A DNA stretch of 64,000 bases, taken from NCBI RefSeq assembly GCF_900105675.1, contig NZ_LT629786.1, positions 1,302,001 to 1,366,000 of the forward strand, read 5' to 3'. Below the pieces are notes generated by a model. It searched no databases, was not told the DNA's origin, and saw only the letters and a program-made list of their open reading frames with translations. Made by a program: the position numbers and the translations under genes. How positions within the stretch are numbered: position 1 is the stretch's first letter; each line of letters opens with the position of its first letter. Shown here piece after piece: positions 34,224 through 44,705 of the stretch. This DNA comes from Pseudomonas synxantha. GTDB taxonomy: Bacteria > Pseudomonadota > Gammaproteobacteria > Pseudomonadales > Pseudomonadaceae.

Positions 34224-35243
34224 TTATACCTTGACGATCCAACCCGCGGGCGCTTCAACATCACCGGTCTGCACACCCGTCAGCTCCTTATAGAGCTTCT
34301 GGGTGATCGGGCCGACTTCGGTCTCGCTGTGGAACACGTGCAGCTTGCCGTTGTACTGGATGCCGCCGATCGGCGAAATCACTGCCGCGGTACCGCAGGC
34401 GCCGGCTTCCTTGAACTGGTCCAGCTTGTCGATGAACACTTCGCCCTCGACCACTTCCAGGCCCAGGCGGGTCTGGGCCAGTTCGATCAGCGACAGGCGG
34501 GTGATGCCTGGCAGTACCGAAGGCGACTTCGGTGTGATGAACTGGTTGTCGTGGGTGATCCCGAAGAAGTTGGCCGAGCCGACTTCTTCGATTTTCGAGT
34601 GGGTCATCGGGTCCAGGTAGATCGCGTCAGCGAAGCCGGATTTCTTCGCTTCCGAGCCCGGCATCAGGCTGGCGGCGTAGTTGCCACCGACCTTGGCGGC
34701 GCCGGTGCCTTGCGGCGCGGCGCGGTCGTAGCCGGAGATCTGGAAGTTGTGCGGCACCAGGCCGCCCTTGAAGTAGGCACCGACCGGGATGCAGAACACC
34801 GAGAAGATGAACTCCGGCGCAGTGCGCACGCCGATGTTGTCACCGGTGCCGATCACGAACGGGCGCAGGTACAGCGCGCCGCCGCTGCCGTACGGCGGGA
34901 TGAAGCGCTCGTTGGCCTTGACCACTTGTCTACAGGCGTCGATGAAGGCTTCGGTCGGTACTTGCGGCATCAGCAGGCGGCCGCAGCTGCGCTGCATGCG
35001 CGCAGCGTTCTGGTCCGGGCGGAACAGGTTGATCGAACCGTCCTTGCAACGATAGGCCTTCAAGCCCTCGAAGCACTGCTGCCCATAGTGCAGGGCGGTG
35101 GAGCCCTCGCTGATGTGCAGCACGTTGTCGTCGGTCAGGGTGCCTTCCTGCCATTCGCCGTTCTTCCAGACCTGGAGAAACCGCTTGTCGGTCTTGATGT
35201 AGTCAAAACCCAGCTTGTCCCAATTGATGCTTTCGTTACCCAT
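34224..35243 (-). CDS. ilvE: Branched-chain amino acid aminotransferase
   Basis: The 339-aa protein is a fold-type IV PLP aminotransferase of the long (BCAT class II) type. Features are the start MGNESINWDKLGFDYIKTDKRF, the lysine region TGAAKVGGNYAAS, the EVGSANFFGI motif, and SPSVLPGITRLSL with GACGTAAVISPIGGI near the C-terminus. It interconverts leucine, isoleucine and valine with their 2-oxo acids. Its position next to the bkd operon, which oxidises those 2-oxo acids, fits a catabolic role, though a separate promoter is likely because REP DNA separates them. Confidence 0.93.
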   Translation of the reverse strand: MGNESINWDKLGFDYIKTDKRFLQVWKNGEWQEGTLTDDNVLHISEGSTALHYGQQCFEGLKAYRCKDGSINLFRPDQNAARMQRSCGRLLMPQVPTEAFIDACRQVVKANERFIPPYGSGGALYLRPFVIGTGDNIGVRTAPEFIFSVFCIPVGAYFKGGLVPHNFQISGYDRAAPQGTGAAKVGGNYAASLMPGSEAKKSGFADAIYLDPMTHSKIEEVGSANFFGITHDNQFITPKSPSVLPGITRLSLIELAQTRLGLEVVEGEVFIDKLDQFKEAGACGTAAVISPIGGIQYNGKLHVFHSETEVGPITQKLYKELTGVQTGDVEAPAGWIVKV

Positions 35244-35365
35244 GACACCCTCTATCTCTGGTCAAGTCGGATTTTTTTCTGGATGGGAGCAACAATACTG
35301 CATTCTTGGCTTGTGTGGGAGCCACTGAGTGGACGCCTTCAGCCTCTGTATTGACCGATCCACCA

Positions 35366-35438
35366 CCGCTATCGGGGGCAAGCCCCCTCCCACATTTGGA
35401 ATGCATTTCCCTGTGGGAGGTGGGCTTGCCCCCGATGG
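35366..35438. repeat. Two REP elements, tail to tail
   Basis: A reverse REP (CCGCTATCGGGGGCAAGCCC..., 35366-35394) is followed by a forward, slightly diverged REP (GTGGGAGGTGGGCTTGCC, 35412-35438). They lie in the 208-bp gap between lpdV and ilvE. Confidence 0.85.
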
Positions 35439-35451
35439 CCACGCCACGGTT

Positions 35452-36831
35452 TTACATATGCAACGCATGCCCCAATGCCCGCAACGCCGCTTCCTGTACC
35501 GCTTCACCCAGGGTCGGGTGGGCATGAATGGTGCCGGCCACATCCTCCAGGCGCGCGCCCATTTCCAGGCTCAGGCCAAAAGCGGTGGACAGCTCGGAGA
35601 CCCCGGCACCCACGGCTTGCCAACCGACAATCAGGTGATTGTCACGTCGCGCCACCACCCGCACGAAGCCGGCTTTGGACTCCAGGGTCATGGCCCGGCC
35701 ATTGGCGGCGAACGGGAAGCTCGACACGATGCAGTCCAGGCCGGCGGCCTTGGCGTCGTCCGGGGTCTTGCCGACTACCACCAGCTCCGGGTCGGTAAAG
35801 CACACCGCCGGAATCGCAGCCGGGTTGAATTCGCGGGCTTTACCGCTGATCAGCTCGGCAACCATCTCACCCTGGGCCATGGCCCGGTGCGCCAGCATCG
35901 GTTCGCCGCTGAGGTCGCCGATGGCGTACACATTGCGCATGCTGGTCTGGCAGCGGCTGTCGATCTTGATCGCTGCGCCGTTCATGTCCAGGTTCAGCGC
36001 TTCGAGATTCCAGCCCTGGGTGTTGGGCTTGCGGCCCACGGCCACCAGCACCTGGTCGGTGTCCAGCGCGAGAGAGTCGCCGTCGGGCGTGCGCACTTGC
36101 AGTTTGTTGTCGGCAAAGCCGGTGACACTGTGCCCAAGGTAAAACTTCACCCCGAGTTTCTTCAGGGACTCGGCCACCGGTAAGGTCAGCTCGGCATCGT
36201 AGGCGGGCAGGATATGTTCCTGAGCCTCGACCACACTCACTTCGGCACCGAGCTTGCGATAGGCAATGCCCAGTTCCAGGCCGATATAACCGCCGCCCAC
36301 CACGATCAGGCGCCTGGGCACGCGGGTTGGCGCCAGGGCTTCGGTGGAGGAGATGATCGGCCCGCCAATCGGCAGCATCGGTAGATTGACGCTTTTCGAA
36401 CCGGTGGCCAACAGCAGGTGCTCGCACTGGATACGCTGTTCGCCCACCTCGACGGTCTTGCCGTCGACCACCTTGGCCCAACCGTGGATCACCTGCACCT
36501 TGTGTTTTTTCAGCAGCGCTGCGACGCCGGTGGTCAGGCGGTCGACGATACCGTCTTTCCATTCCACGCTTTTGCGGATGTCCAGGGTCGGCACATCCAC
36601 TTCGATACCCAGTTGCGAGCCCTGGCTGTGGTGCACGGTTTGCTGGAACTGTTCGGCCACATGAATCAGGGCCTTGGACGGAATGCAGCCGATGTTCAGG
36701 CAGGTGCCGCCCAGTGCCTGGCCTTCCACCAGGATGGTGGGGATACCCAACTGACCGGCGCGAATCGCCGCCACATAACCGCCCGGGCCGCCGCCGATAA
36801 TCAGCAGCGTGGTGTGCAATGTCTGAGTCAT
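35452..36831 (-). CDS. lpdV: Dihydrolipoyl dehydrogenase of the branched-chain 2-oxo acid dehydrogenase complex (E3)
   Basis: The 459-aa flavoprotein has FAD motif [18 protein letters not shown], redox-active disulfide [18 protein letters not shown] motif [26 protein letters not shown], and the C-terminal active-site [13 protein letters not shown] (His-x4-Glu type). It re-oxidises the lipoyl groups of the E2 subunit. It is the last gene of bkdA1-bkdA2-bkdB-lpdV, 4 bp after bkdB, in the order known from P. putida. Confidence 0.95.
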   Translation of the reverse strand: MTQTLHTTLLIIGGGPGGYVAAIRAGQLGIPTILVEGQALGGTCLNIGCIPSKALIHVAEQFQQTVHHSQGSQLGIEVDVPTLDIRKSVEWKDGIVDRLTTGVAALLKKHKVQVIHGWAKVVDGKTVEVGEQRIQCEHLLLATGSKSVNLPMLPIGGPIISSTEALAPTRVPRRLIVVGGGYIGLELGIAYRKLGAEVSVVEAQEHILPAYDAELTLPVAESLKKLGVKFYLGHSVTGFADNKLQVRTPDGDSLALDTDQVLVAVGRKPNTQGWNLEALNLDMNGAAIKIDSRCQTSMRNVYAIGDLSGEPMLAHRAMAQGEMVAELISGKAREFNPAAIPAVCFTDPELVVVGKTPDDAKAAGLDCIVSSFPFAANGRAMTLESKAGFVRVVARRDNHLIVGWQAVGAGVSELSTAFGLSLEMGARLEDVAGTIHAHPTLGEAVQEAALRALGHALHM

Positions 36832-36835
36832 GCCT

Positions 36836-38098
36836 TTACTCCAGGAACAGGCTGGCGGGTTGTTCGAGCAGGCCGCGGATGGCCTGGATGAATTGCGCCG
36901 CGTCCATGCCGTCGACCACGCGGTGATCGAAGGAGCTGGAGAGGTTCATCATCTTGCGTACCACGATCTGGCCCCTGATCACCATGGGCCGTTCGACGAT
37001 GCGGTTGACACCGACGATGGCCACTTCCGGCAGGTTCAATACCGGCGTGCTGACAATGCCGCCCAAGGCGCCAAGGCTGGTCAGGGTGATGGTCGAACCG
37101 GACAACTCTTCACGGCTGGCCTTGCCCGTGCGTGCAGCGTTGGCCAGGCGTGCGATTTCCTCGGCAGTGCCCCACAGGCTGCGGGCTTCGGCGTGGCGTA
37201 CCACTGGCACCATCAGGCCAACGTCGCTCTGGGTGGCGACGCCCACATGCACCGCGCCGAGACGGGTGATGACCTGGGCTTCGTCGTCATAGCGGGCGTT
37301 GATCTGCGGGAACTCGCGCAGCGCCACCACCATGGCGCGCACGATGAACGGCAGCAGGGTCAGCTTGCCGCGTGTGGCAGCGTGCTTCTCATTGAGGTGC
37401 ACGCGCAACTCGTCGAGGGCGGTGACGTCGATTTCTTCCACGTAGCTGAAATGCGCGGCGCGACGGGTGGCGTCCTGCATGCGCTGGGCGATCTTGCGAC
37501 GCATGCCGATCACCGGGATCTGGTGTTCGTCATTGCGCTCGGTGTAAGGGTTGACTGCACTCGTACCGGCGGCCGGACCCTGCTGCAGGTACGCCTCCAG
37601 ATCTTCGTGAAGAATCCGGCCCGCCGGGCCCGTGCCCTGGACCAGGCGCAGTTGAATCCCCGCATCCAGCGCGTGCTTGCGCACGGCGGGGGAGGCCAGG
37701 GGGCGCTCACTGGCTTCACGGGCCACGGGGGCTTGCGGCGCTTTCACGGCAGGCGCGGGTTTGCTTTCCACCGGTGCCGGTGCAGGTTTGGCTTCGGCCA
37801 CAGGCGCGGCCTTTACCGGTTCGGCGGCCGCCGGCACATCCCTGGTATTGCCCGCGCCTTCCACTTCAATGCTGATCAAAATACTGCCCACCGCCATGAC
37901 TTCACCCGGCTCGCCGCCGAGGGAAATCACCTTGCCGTGGACCGGCGAGGGAATATCCACCATCGCCTTGTCGGTCATTACATCCGCCAGCACCTGGTCT
38001 TCAACCACCAGGTCGCCGACCTTCACATGCCATTGCGACAATTCAACTTCCGCGATGCCTTCGCCGATGTCCGGCATCTTGATAACGTGCGTACCCAT
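36836..38098 (-). CDS. bkdB: Branched-chain 2-oxo acid dehydrogenase E2 (lipoyl acyltransferase)
   Basis: At 420 aa it has one N-terminal lipoyl domain with lipoylation Lys in [12 protein letters not shown], an Ala/Pro-rich linker (about 85-135), a peripheral subunit-binding domain ([36 protein letters not shown]), and a catalytic domain ending with [14 protein letters not shown]. It forms the complex core and transfers branched acyl groups to CoA. It starts one base after the bkdA2 stop codon. Confidence 0.96.
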   Translation of the reverse strand: MGTHVIKMPDIGEGIAEVELSQWHVKVGDLVVEDQVLADVMTDKAMVDIPSPVHGKVISLGGEPGEVMAVGSILISIEVEGAGNTRDVPAAAEPVKAAPVAEAKPAPAPVESKPAPAVKAPQAPVAREASERPLASPAVRKHALDAGIQLRLVQGTGPAGRILHEDLEAYLQQGPAAGTSAVNPYTERNDEHQIPVIGMRRKIAQRMQDATRRAAHFSYVEEIDVTALDELRVHLNEKHAATRGKLTLLPFIVRAMVVALREFPQINARYDDEAQVITRLGAVHVGVATQSDVGLMVPVVRHAEARSLWGTAEEIARLANAARTGKASREELSGSTITLTSLGALGGIVSTPVLNLPEVAIVGVNRIVERPMVIRGQIVVRKMMNLSSSFDHRVVDGMDAAQFIQAIRGLLEQPASLFLE

Positions 38099-39157
38099 TC
38101 AGACCTCCATGACCCGTTTCAACGCCGCGCCCACTCGGGACGGGCCTGGGAAATACGCCCATTCCTGCGCGTGCGGGTAGGGGGTGTCCCAACCGGTGAC
38201 GCGCTCGATTGGCGCTTCCAGGTGGTGGAAGCAATGCTCTTGCACCAGCGACACCAGCTCGGCACCAAAGCCGCAGGTGCGGGTGGCTTCATGCACCACC
38301 ACGCAACGGCCGGTCTTTTTCACCGACTTGACGATGGTTTCCAGGTCCAGCGGCCACAGGCTGCGCAGGTCGATGACTTCGGCGTCAATGCCGGTTTCTT
38401 CGGCGGCGACTTGGGAGACGTACACGGTGGTGCCGTAGGTCAGCACGGTCACGGCCGAACCTGGGCGCACGATGGCGGCCACGTCCAGCGGCACGGTGTA
38501 GTAACCGTCCGGAACCTGGGCTTGCGGGTGTTTCGACCACGGCGTTACCGGGCGGTCGTGGTGGCCGTCGAACGGGCCGTTGTACAGGCGCTTGGGCTCA
38601 AGGAAGATCACCGGGTCATCGTTCTCGATGGAGGCGATCAGCAGGCCCTTGGCGTCATAGGGGTTGGACGGCATCACTGTACGCAGGCCACAGACCTGGG
38701 TGAACACCGCTTCGATACTCTGGCTGTGGGTCTGGCCACCGTAGATGCCGCCGCCGCAGGGCATGCGCATGGTCAGGGGCGCAGTGAACTGGCCGGCCGA
38801 ACGATAGCGCAGGCGTGCCGCTTCGGAGATGATCTGGTCGGTGGCGGGGTAGACGTAGTCGGCGAACTGGATTTCAGCCACCGGGCGCAAGCCGTAGGCA
38901 CCCATGCCCACGGCCACGCCGACAATGCCGCTTTCCGAGATCGGTGCGTCGAATACCCGCGAGCTGCCGTACTTGGTCTGCAGACCTTCGGTGCAACGGA
39001 ACACGCCGCCAAAGTAGCCGACGTCCTGGCCGAACACCACCACATTGTCGTCACGTTCAAGCATCACATCCATGGCCGAGCGCAGGGCCTGGATCATGGT
39101 CATGGTGGTGGTGGTCATGGCGGTTTCCAGTTCGATGCTGTTGTTGTGGTCGTTCAT
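38099..39157 (-). CDS. bkdA2: Branched-chain 2-oxo acid dehydrogenase E1 beta subunit
   Basis: The 352-aa protein has the transketolase-like pyrimidine-binding domain (VFGQDVGYFGGVFRCTEGLQ, APISESGIVGVAVGMGAYGL) and the C-terminal domain with RTCGFGAELVSLVQEH. It pairs with the alpha subunit for TPP-dependent decarboxylation of the 2-oxo acids of valine, leucine and isoleucine. An N-terminal extension of about 15 residues precedes the conserved part; a later ATG at codon 14 is possible. Confidence 0.95.
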   Translation of the reverse strand: MNDHNNSIELETAMTTTTMTMIQALRSAMDVMLERDDNVVVFGQDVGYFGGVFRCTEGLQTKYGSSRVFDAPISESGIVGVAVGMGAYGLRPVAEIQFADYVYPATDQIISEAARLRYRSAGQFTAPLTMRMPCGGGIYGGQTHSQSIEAVFTQVCGLRTVMPSNPYDAKGLLIASIENDDPVIFLEPKRLYNGPFDGHHDRPVTPWSKHPQAQVPDGYYTVPLDVAAIVRPGSAVTVLTYGTTVYVSQVAAEETGIDAEVIDLRSLWPLDLETIVKSVKKTGRCVVVHEATRTCGFGAELVSLVQEHCFHHLEAPIERVTGWDTPYPHAQEWAYFPGPSRVGAALKRVMEV

Positions 39158-39158
39158 G

Positions 39159-40400
<1,242 letters not shown>

Positions 40401-40589
40401 CTACGCTCTATCTTGTGAATTTCTTGTAGTGGGCGCGCTAGCTGACAGTCAGTCTTCGGGTAGAAGAAATCCTGTCCTACAACAATCATAGGCGTGGCGT
40501 AGAAGAATATTTATCTGTGTTTCATTGCGCCCGGGACCATTTGCGGATAAAAAAACTGCATAAACATAATAAACAGGTGATTTTGTCTC

Positions 40590-41078
40590 ATGCGCAAACT
40601 GGACCGTACCGATATCGGCATTCTCAACGCCCTGCAGGAGAATGCACGGATCACCAACGCCGACCTGGCCCGCTCGGTCAACTTGTCGCCGACGCCGTGT
40701 TTCAATCGGGTCAAGGCCATGGAAGAGCTGGGCCTGATTCGTGAGCAGGTCACGCTGCTGGATGCCGACCTGTTGGGGCTGCACGTCAATGTGTTCATCC
40801 ATGTGAGCCTGGAAAAGCAGAATGAGCTGGCATTGCAGCAATTCGAAGGGGCGATCTCCGACCGGCCGGAAGTGATGGAGTGCTATCTGATGGCGGGTGA
40901 TCCGGATTATCTGATCCGCGTGCTGGTGCCGACGATCCAGTCGCTGGAGCGCTTCATGATGGACTTTTTGACCAAGGTGCCGGGGGTGGCGAACATTCGC
41001 TCCAGCTTTGCCTTGAAGCAAGTGCGCTACAAAACCGCACTGCCATTGCCGGCCAACGGCATCAGCCTCGGTTCCTGA
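40590..41078 (+). CDS. bkdR: Lrp-family activator of the bkd operon
   Basis: The 162-aa protein has the Lrp HTH ([47 protein letters not shown]) and RAM domain ([27 protein letters not shown]). An AGGTGA lies upstream of the ATG. Divergent placement from bkdA1 is as in P. putida, where BkdR activates bkd in response to branched-chain amino acids. The REPIN downstream with a T-run may serve as its terminator. Confidence 0.95.
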   Translation: MRKLDRTDIGILNALQENARITNADLARSVNLSPTPCFNRVKAMEELGLIREQVTLLDADLLGLHVNVFIHVSLEKQNELALQQFEGAISDRPEVMECYLMAGDPDYLIRVLVPTIQSLERFMMDFLTKVPGVANIRSSFALKQVRYKTALPLPANGISLGS

Positions 41079-41095
41079 TTCAACACAGGACAAAA

Positions 41096-41190
41096 TGTGG
41101 GAGGGGGCTTGCTCCCGATAGCGGTGTGTCAGTCAACTTATGTGTAGCTGATCCACTGCTATCGGGAGCAAGCCCCCTCCCACATTTTTT
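41096..41190. repeat. REPIN followed by a T-run
   Basis: Complete inverted pair (GTGGGAGG from 41097) followed by ATTTTTTT. The hairpin plus T-run between the converging bkdR and MBL genes may act as a terminator for bkdR. Confidence 0.9.
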
Positions 41191-41199
41191 TACCGCATT

Positions 41200-42063
41200 T
41201 CAAAGTTGGTTGAGGGGGATCTTCAGGTAGGTCACGCCATTCTCTTCCGCTGGCGGCATGTTCCCCGCCCGCACATTCACCTGGATTGCCGGCAACAACA
41301 GCGTCGGCATGCCCAGCCCGGCATCACGGGTGGTGCGCATCTCTACAAACGTCGCTTCATCCACCCCGTCATGCACGTGGATATTCCCCGCCCGTTGTTC
41401 CGCCACCGTCGTCAGGCACTTGGCCTCACGCCCCTCAGGTGGATAGTCATGGCACACATACAGCTTGGTATCCGAAGGGAACGCCAGCAGCTTGCGCATC
41501 GATGCGTACAACTGCCGCGCATCACCGCCGGGAAAGTCGCAGCGGGCGGTGCCGACGTCGGGCATGAACAGCGTGTCGCCCACCAGGATCAAGCGGCCGT
41601 CGATCAAGTAGGCCATGTCGGCCGGGGTGTGTCCCGGCACATGCAGGGCCTGGGCTTTCAAACCGCCGATATGAAAGATTTCATCCGGCGCAAACAGGTG
41701 ATCGAACTGTGAACCGTCGACGCGAAATTCCGGCTCCAGGTTGAACAGGTGCTTGAACACACCCTGTACCTTGCTGATCGACTCGCCGATCGCGATCTTG
41801 CCGCCCAACGTGCGACGAAGGTAGGGCGCGGCGGACAGGTGGTCGGCATGGGCGTGGGTTTCGAGCAACCACTGCACCTGCAAGCCGTGCTCGCGCACAA
41901 AGGCAATGACCTTGTCAGCCTGGGCGGTGTCGGTACGCCCGGACGCCGGGTCGTAATTGAGCACCGAGTCGACGATGGCGCAGGGGCCGCCATCCGCTTC
42001 ATAGACGATATAGGTGTAGGTCGACGATGCGTCATCCAGAAAGGCTTGAATCAACGCTGGCAT
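41200..42063 (-). CDS. MBL-fold hydrolase, persulfide dioxygenase-like (Blh/ETHE1 type)
   Basis: The 287-aa protein has the metallo-beta-lactamase signature LLETHAHADHLSAAPYL, HVPGHTPADMAYLI, LFMPDVGTARCDFPGGDA and YVCHDYPPEGREA, the pattern of ETHE1-like persulfide dioxygenases. These enzymes oxidise glutathione persulfide to sulfite. Divergent from a BigR-type regulator and close to a sulfide:quinone reductase and a TauE exporter, it fits a sulfide-detoxification route. Residues rather than a tested activity support the call. Confidence 0.88.
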   Translation of the reverse strand: MPALIQAFLDDASSTYTYIVYEADGGPCAIVDSVLNYDPASGRTDTAQADKVIAFVREHGLQVQWLLETHAHADHLSAAPYLRRTLGGKIAIGESISKVQGVFKHLFNLEPEFRVDGSQFDHLFAPDEIFHIGGLKAQALHVPGHTPADMAYLIDGRLILVGDTLFMPDVGTARCDFPGGDARQLYASMRKLLAFPSDTKLYVCHDYPPEGREAKCLTTVAEQRAGNIHVHDGVDEATFVEMRTTRDAGLGMPTLLLPAIQVNVRAGNMPPAEENGVTYLKIPLNQL

Positions 42064-42104
42064 GGCGGCTGTCCCCGATGAAGAAAAAAGTGGTTACAAT
42101 CAGT

Positions 42105-42120
42105 TTATGTTTAAACATAA
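42105..42120. promoter_or_regulatory. BigR-type operator candidate
   Basis: TTATGTTTAAACATAA is a perfect 16-bp palindrome in the divergent MBL/arsR-type promoter region, as expected for a dimeric ArsR-family repressor. It would overlap the most upstream possible ATG (42107) of the regulator, which argues for the later start. Confidence 0.7.
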
Positions 42121-42157
42121 TGTCTTGAGCTTAAGTGACATAAAGGACCCGAAGCAA

Positions 42158-42493
42158 ATGGAATCTACCTTGAGTGAGGGCGAAGTCGCCCAGTTGCGTG
42201 CGTCGGCGTCCAAGGCCTGCTGCCTGCTCAAGGCCCTGGCCAATGAAGACCGGCTGTTGATCCTGTGCCAGTTGACCCAGGGCGAGCGCAACGTCGGCGA
42301 GCTCGAAGCCTTGACTGGCGTGCGCCAGCCCACCCTGTCCCAACAGTTGGGCATCCTGCGCGATGAAGGGCTGGTCGCAACCCGTCGTGAAGGCAAATAC
42401 ATTTTCTACGGCCTGGCCAGCCACGAAGTGATTCAAGTAATGAAGACCCTGTCCGGCCTGTATTGCGGCGCGGTCATAAAAAGCTGGGCGTGA
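42158..42493 (+). CDS. bigR: ArsR-family sulfide/persulfide-responsive repressor (BigR type)
   Basis: The start is placed at ATG 42158 (MESTLSEGEVAQLRAS), preceded by AAAGGA; the alternative ATG 42107 falls inside the operator palindrome. The 111-aa winged-helix protein has KALANEDRLLILCQL and TGVRQPTLSQQLGILRDEGLV. Cysteines 37 and 103 are 66 residues apart, the same separation as the redox cysteines of BigR, so it probably senses persulfide. It should repress itself, the divergent MBL gene and the downstream SQR/TauE genes. Confidence 0.86.
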   Translation: MESTLSEGEVAQLRASASKACCLLKALANEDRLLILCQLTQGERNVGELEALTGVRQPTLSQQLGILRDEGLVATRREGKYIFYGLASHEVIQVMKTLSGLYCGAVIKSWA

Positions 42494-42544
42494 CGCCATC
42501 CGGCAGCGACCCTTGTGTGCATTGACTCAAAAAGGCAGTAGACA

Positions 42545-43789
42545 ATGACCGAACAACACTGGGGACCCACCATCAGTGGCGATATCGTCGTTATCGGCGC
42601 CGGCTCGGCAGGCATCGGCCTGGTGGCCAGCCTGCTCAAGCGCGACCCGCACCTGAACATCACCCTGATCGAACCCAACGATTACCACTGTTACCAGCCG
42701 GCCTGGACCCTGGTGGGCGGTGGCGCCTACGACCTGGCAAAGACCCGTCGCCCGCTGGCCGACGTGTTGCCCAACGGCGTCAGTTGGGTACAGGCCGCCG
42801 TCAGCGAGCTGCTGCCCGACGAACAAACCCTGGTGCTCGACAGCGGCCAGCGCGTGACCTGGAACAACCTGATCGTCTGCCCCGGCCTGCGCCTGGCCTG
42901 GGAGAAAATCGAGGGCCTGCAGGACACCCTCGGCCGCCACGGCGTGACCTCCAACTACAGCTATGAGCACGCCGCCTATACCTGGCAACTGGTGCAGCAA
43001 CTCAAGGGCGGCAAGGCGCTGTTCACCCAGCCGGCCATGCCGATCAAATGCGCCGGCGCGCCGCAGAAAGCCATGTATCTGTCGTGCGACCACTGGCTCA
43101 AGCAGGGCAATCTCAACAACATCGACGTCGAATTCAACCTGGCCGGCGCCGCGCTGTTCGGCGTGCCGACCTTTGTGCCGCCGTTGATGAAATACGTCGA
43201 GAAATACAACGCGCGCCTGGCGTTCAATTCCAACCTGGTGAAAGTCGATGGCCCGGCGCGCAAGGCCTGGTTCGAAGTGAAGGACGCCGAAGGCAAGGTG
43301 AACGTCGAAGAGAAAACCTTCGATATGTTGCACGTCGTGCCGCCGCAGCTGGCCCCGGATTTTATCCGCCAGAGCCCGCTGGCCGATGCCGCCGGCTGGT
43401 GCGAAGTGAACCCCCACAGTCTGCAACACCTGCGCTACCCGCACATCTTCGGCCTGGGCGATGTGTGCGGCACCAGCAACGCCAAGACCGCCGCCGCCGT
43501 GCGAAAGCAGATCGTGGTGGTGGCCGAGAACCTGCTGGCCCTGCGCAAACAGGCGCCGCTGCCGCTCAAGTACGACGGCTATGGCTCCTGCCCGCTGACG
43601 GTGGAGAAGGGCAAGGTGGTACTCGCCGAGTTCGGCTACGGCGGCAAGCTGCTGCCGACCTTTCCCCTCGACCCGACCCGGGCGCGCCGCTCCATGTGGT
43701 TCCTCAAGGCCACGCTGCTGCCGTGGTTCTACTGGAACGGCATGCTCAAGGGCCGCGAGTGGCTGACCCGCCTGAGCAAGGTGGACTGA
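42545..43789 (+). CDS. Sulfide:quinone oxidoreductase-like flavoprotein
   Basis: This 414-aa protein has an N-terminal FAD motif ([21 protein letters not shown]) and the SQR-type cysteines in LIVCPGLRL and [20 protein letters not shown]. It ends with the SQR segment [31 protein letters not shown]. It oxidises sulfide to persulfide and feeds electrons to quinone at the inner membrane. It lies 51 bp after the BigR-type gene and abuts the TauE gene, forming a detoxification operon. Confidence 0.9.
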   Translation: MTEQHWGPTISGDIVVIGAGSAGIGLVASLLKRDPHLNITLIEPNDYHCYQPAWTLVGGGAYDLAKTRRPLADVLPNGVSWVQAAVSELLPDEQTLVLDSGQRVTWNNLIVCPGLRLAWEKIEGLQDTLGRHGVTSNYSYEHAAYTWQLVQQLKGGKALFTQPAMPIKCAGAPQKAMYLSCDHWLKQGNLNNIDVEFNLAGAALFGVPTFVPPLMKYVEKYNARLAFNSNLVKVDGPARKAWFEVKDAEGKVNVEEKTFDMLHVVPPQLAPDFIRQSPLADAAGWCEVNPHSLQHLRYPHIFGLGDVCGTSNAKTAAAVRKQIVVVAENLLALRKQAPLPLKYDGYGSCPLTVEKGKVVLAEFGYGGKLLPTFPLDPTRARRSMWFLKATLLPWFYWNGMLKGREWLTRLSKVD

Positions 43790-44596
43790 ATGCTGCTGGC
43801 CAGTGTGTTGGGTGTATTGATGGGCCTGGTCATGGGCCTGACCGGCGCCGGCGGCGGCATCCTCGGGGTGCCGGCACTGGTGCTGGGGCTGGGCTTGAGC
43901 ATGACCCAGGCCGCCCCGGTGTCGCTGCTCGCAGTAGGCGCGGCGGCGGCAGTGGGCGCCATTGATGGCTTGCGCCATGGGCTGGTGCGTTATCGCGCTG
44001 CGCTGTTGATCGCATTGCTGGGCGCATTGTTTTCGCCGCTGGGCGTGTTCGTCGCCCACCAATTGTCGGAGCAACTGCTGATGGGTTTGTTCAGTGCCTT
44101 GATGGTGCTGGTGGCTTGGCGCATGTTGCGGCGCGAGAAAGCCGAAGCCGGGCCAAGCGACCATGGCTCGGCCTCATGGGGCCAGAAGAACTGCATGCTC
44201 AATCAGCAGACCGGGCGCCTGGCCTGGACGGCCAAATGCACGGCCACCCTGGCTGCTTTGGGCGCGGTGACCGGCGCGGTCTCGGGGTTGCTTGGCGTGG
44301 GCGGCGGCTTCCTGATCGTGCCGGCGTTCAAGCAACTGACCGACGTGCAAATGCGTGGGATCGTCGCGACTTCGTTGATGGTGGTCAGCCTGCTTTCCCT
44401 GATCGGCGTAGTGGGGGCGTTTCATGCCGGGGTTAGCATCGAGCCTGTAGGCTGGATGTTTATCGGCGCAAGCATCGTCGGCATGCTGGCCGGGCGGCGG
44501 TTGTGTTCGGTGATTCCTGCACGCAGCTTGCAGGTGGGTTTTGCCAGCCTGTGTGTGGTGGTCGCGGTTGGAATGCTGGCTAACGCATTGCGCTGA
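43790..44596 (+). CDS. TauE/SafE-family sulfite (sulfur oxyanion) exporter
   Basis: The 268-aa membrane protein has two repeats of the DUF81/TauE motif (MGLTGAGGGILGVPALVLGLGLSMTQA and SGLLGVGGGFLIVPAFKQLTDVQMRGIVATSL), with about eight helices. It starts right after the SQR stop codon. Export of sulfite formed by the persulfide dioxygenase is the likely role. Confidence 0.9.
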   Translation: MLLASVLGVLMGLVMGLTGAGGGILGVPALVLGLGLSMTQAAPVSLLAVGAAAAVGAIDGLRHGLVRYRAALLIALLGALFSPLGVFVAHQLSEQLLMGLFSALMVLVAWRMLRREKAEAGPSDHGSASWGQKNCMLNQQTGRLAWTAKCTATLAALGAVTGAVSGLLGVGGGFLIVPAFKQLTDVQMRGIVATSLMVVSLLSLIGVVGAFHAGVSIEPVGWMFIGASIVGMLAGRRLCSVIPARSLQVGFASLCVVVAVGMLANALR

Positions 44597-44705
44597 ATCT
44601 CTTCGGGTGAGGGCGGCGGCGTGGTGCGTTGATGCCCGTCAACACCTGCTGCGGCGAATGGGTCCATGGTGTCTGCCTGATTAACAGGCCGACGGAGACC
44701 CCCCC

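Noticed and set aside
42527..44164. 545-aa antisense frame over SQR and TauE
   Set aside because: Composition typical of antisense GC-rich shadows and no motif; the sense genes are clear.
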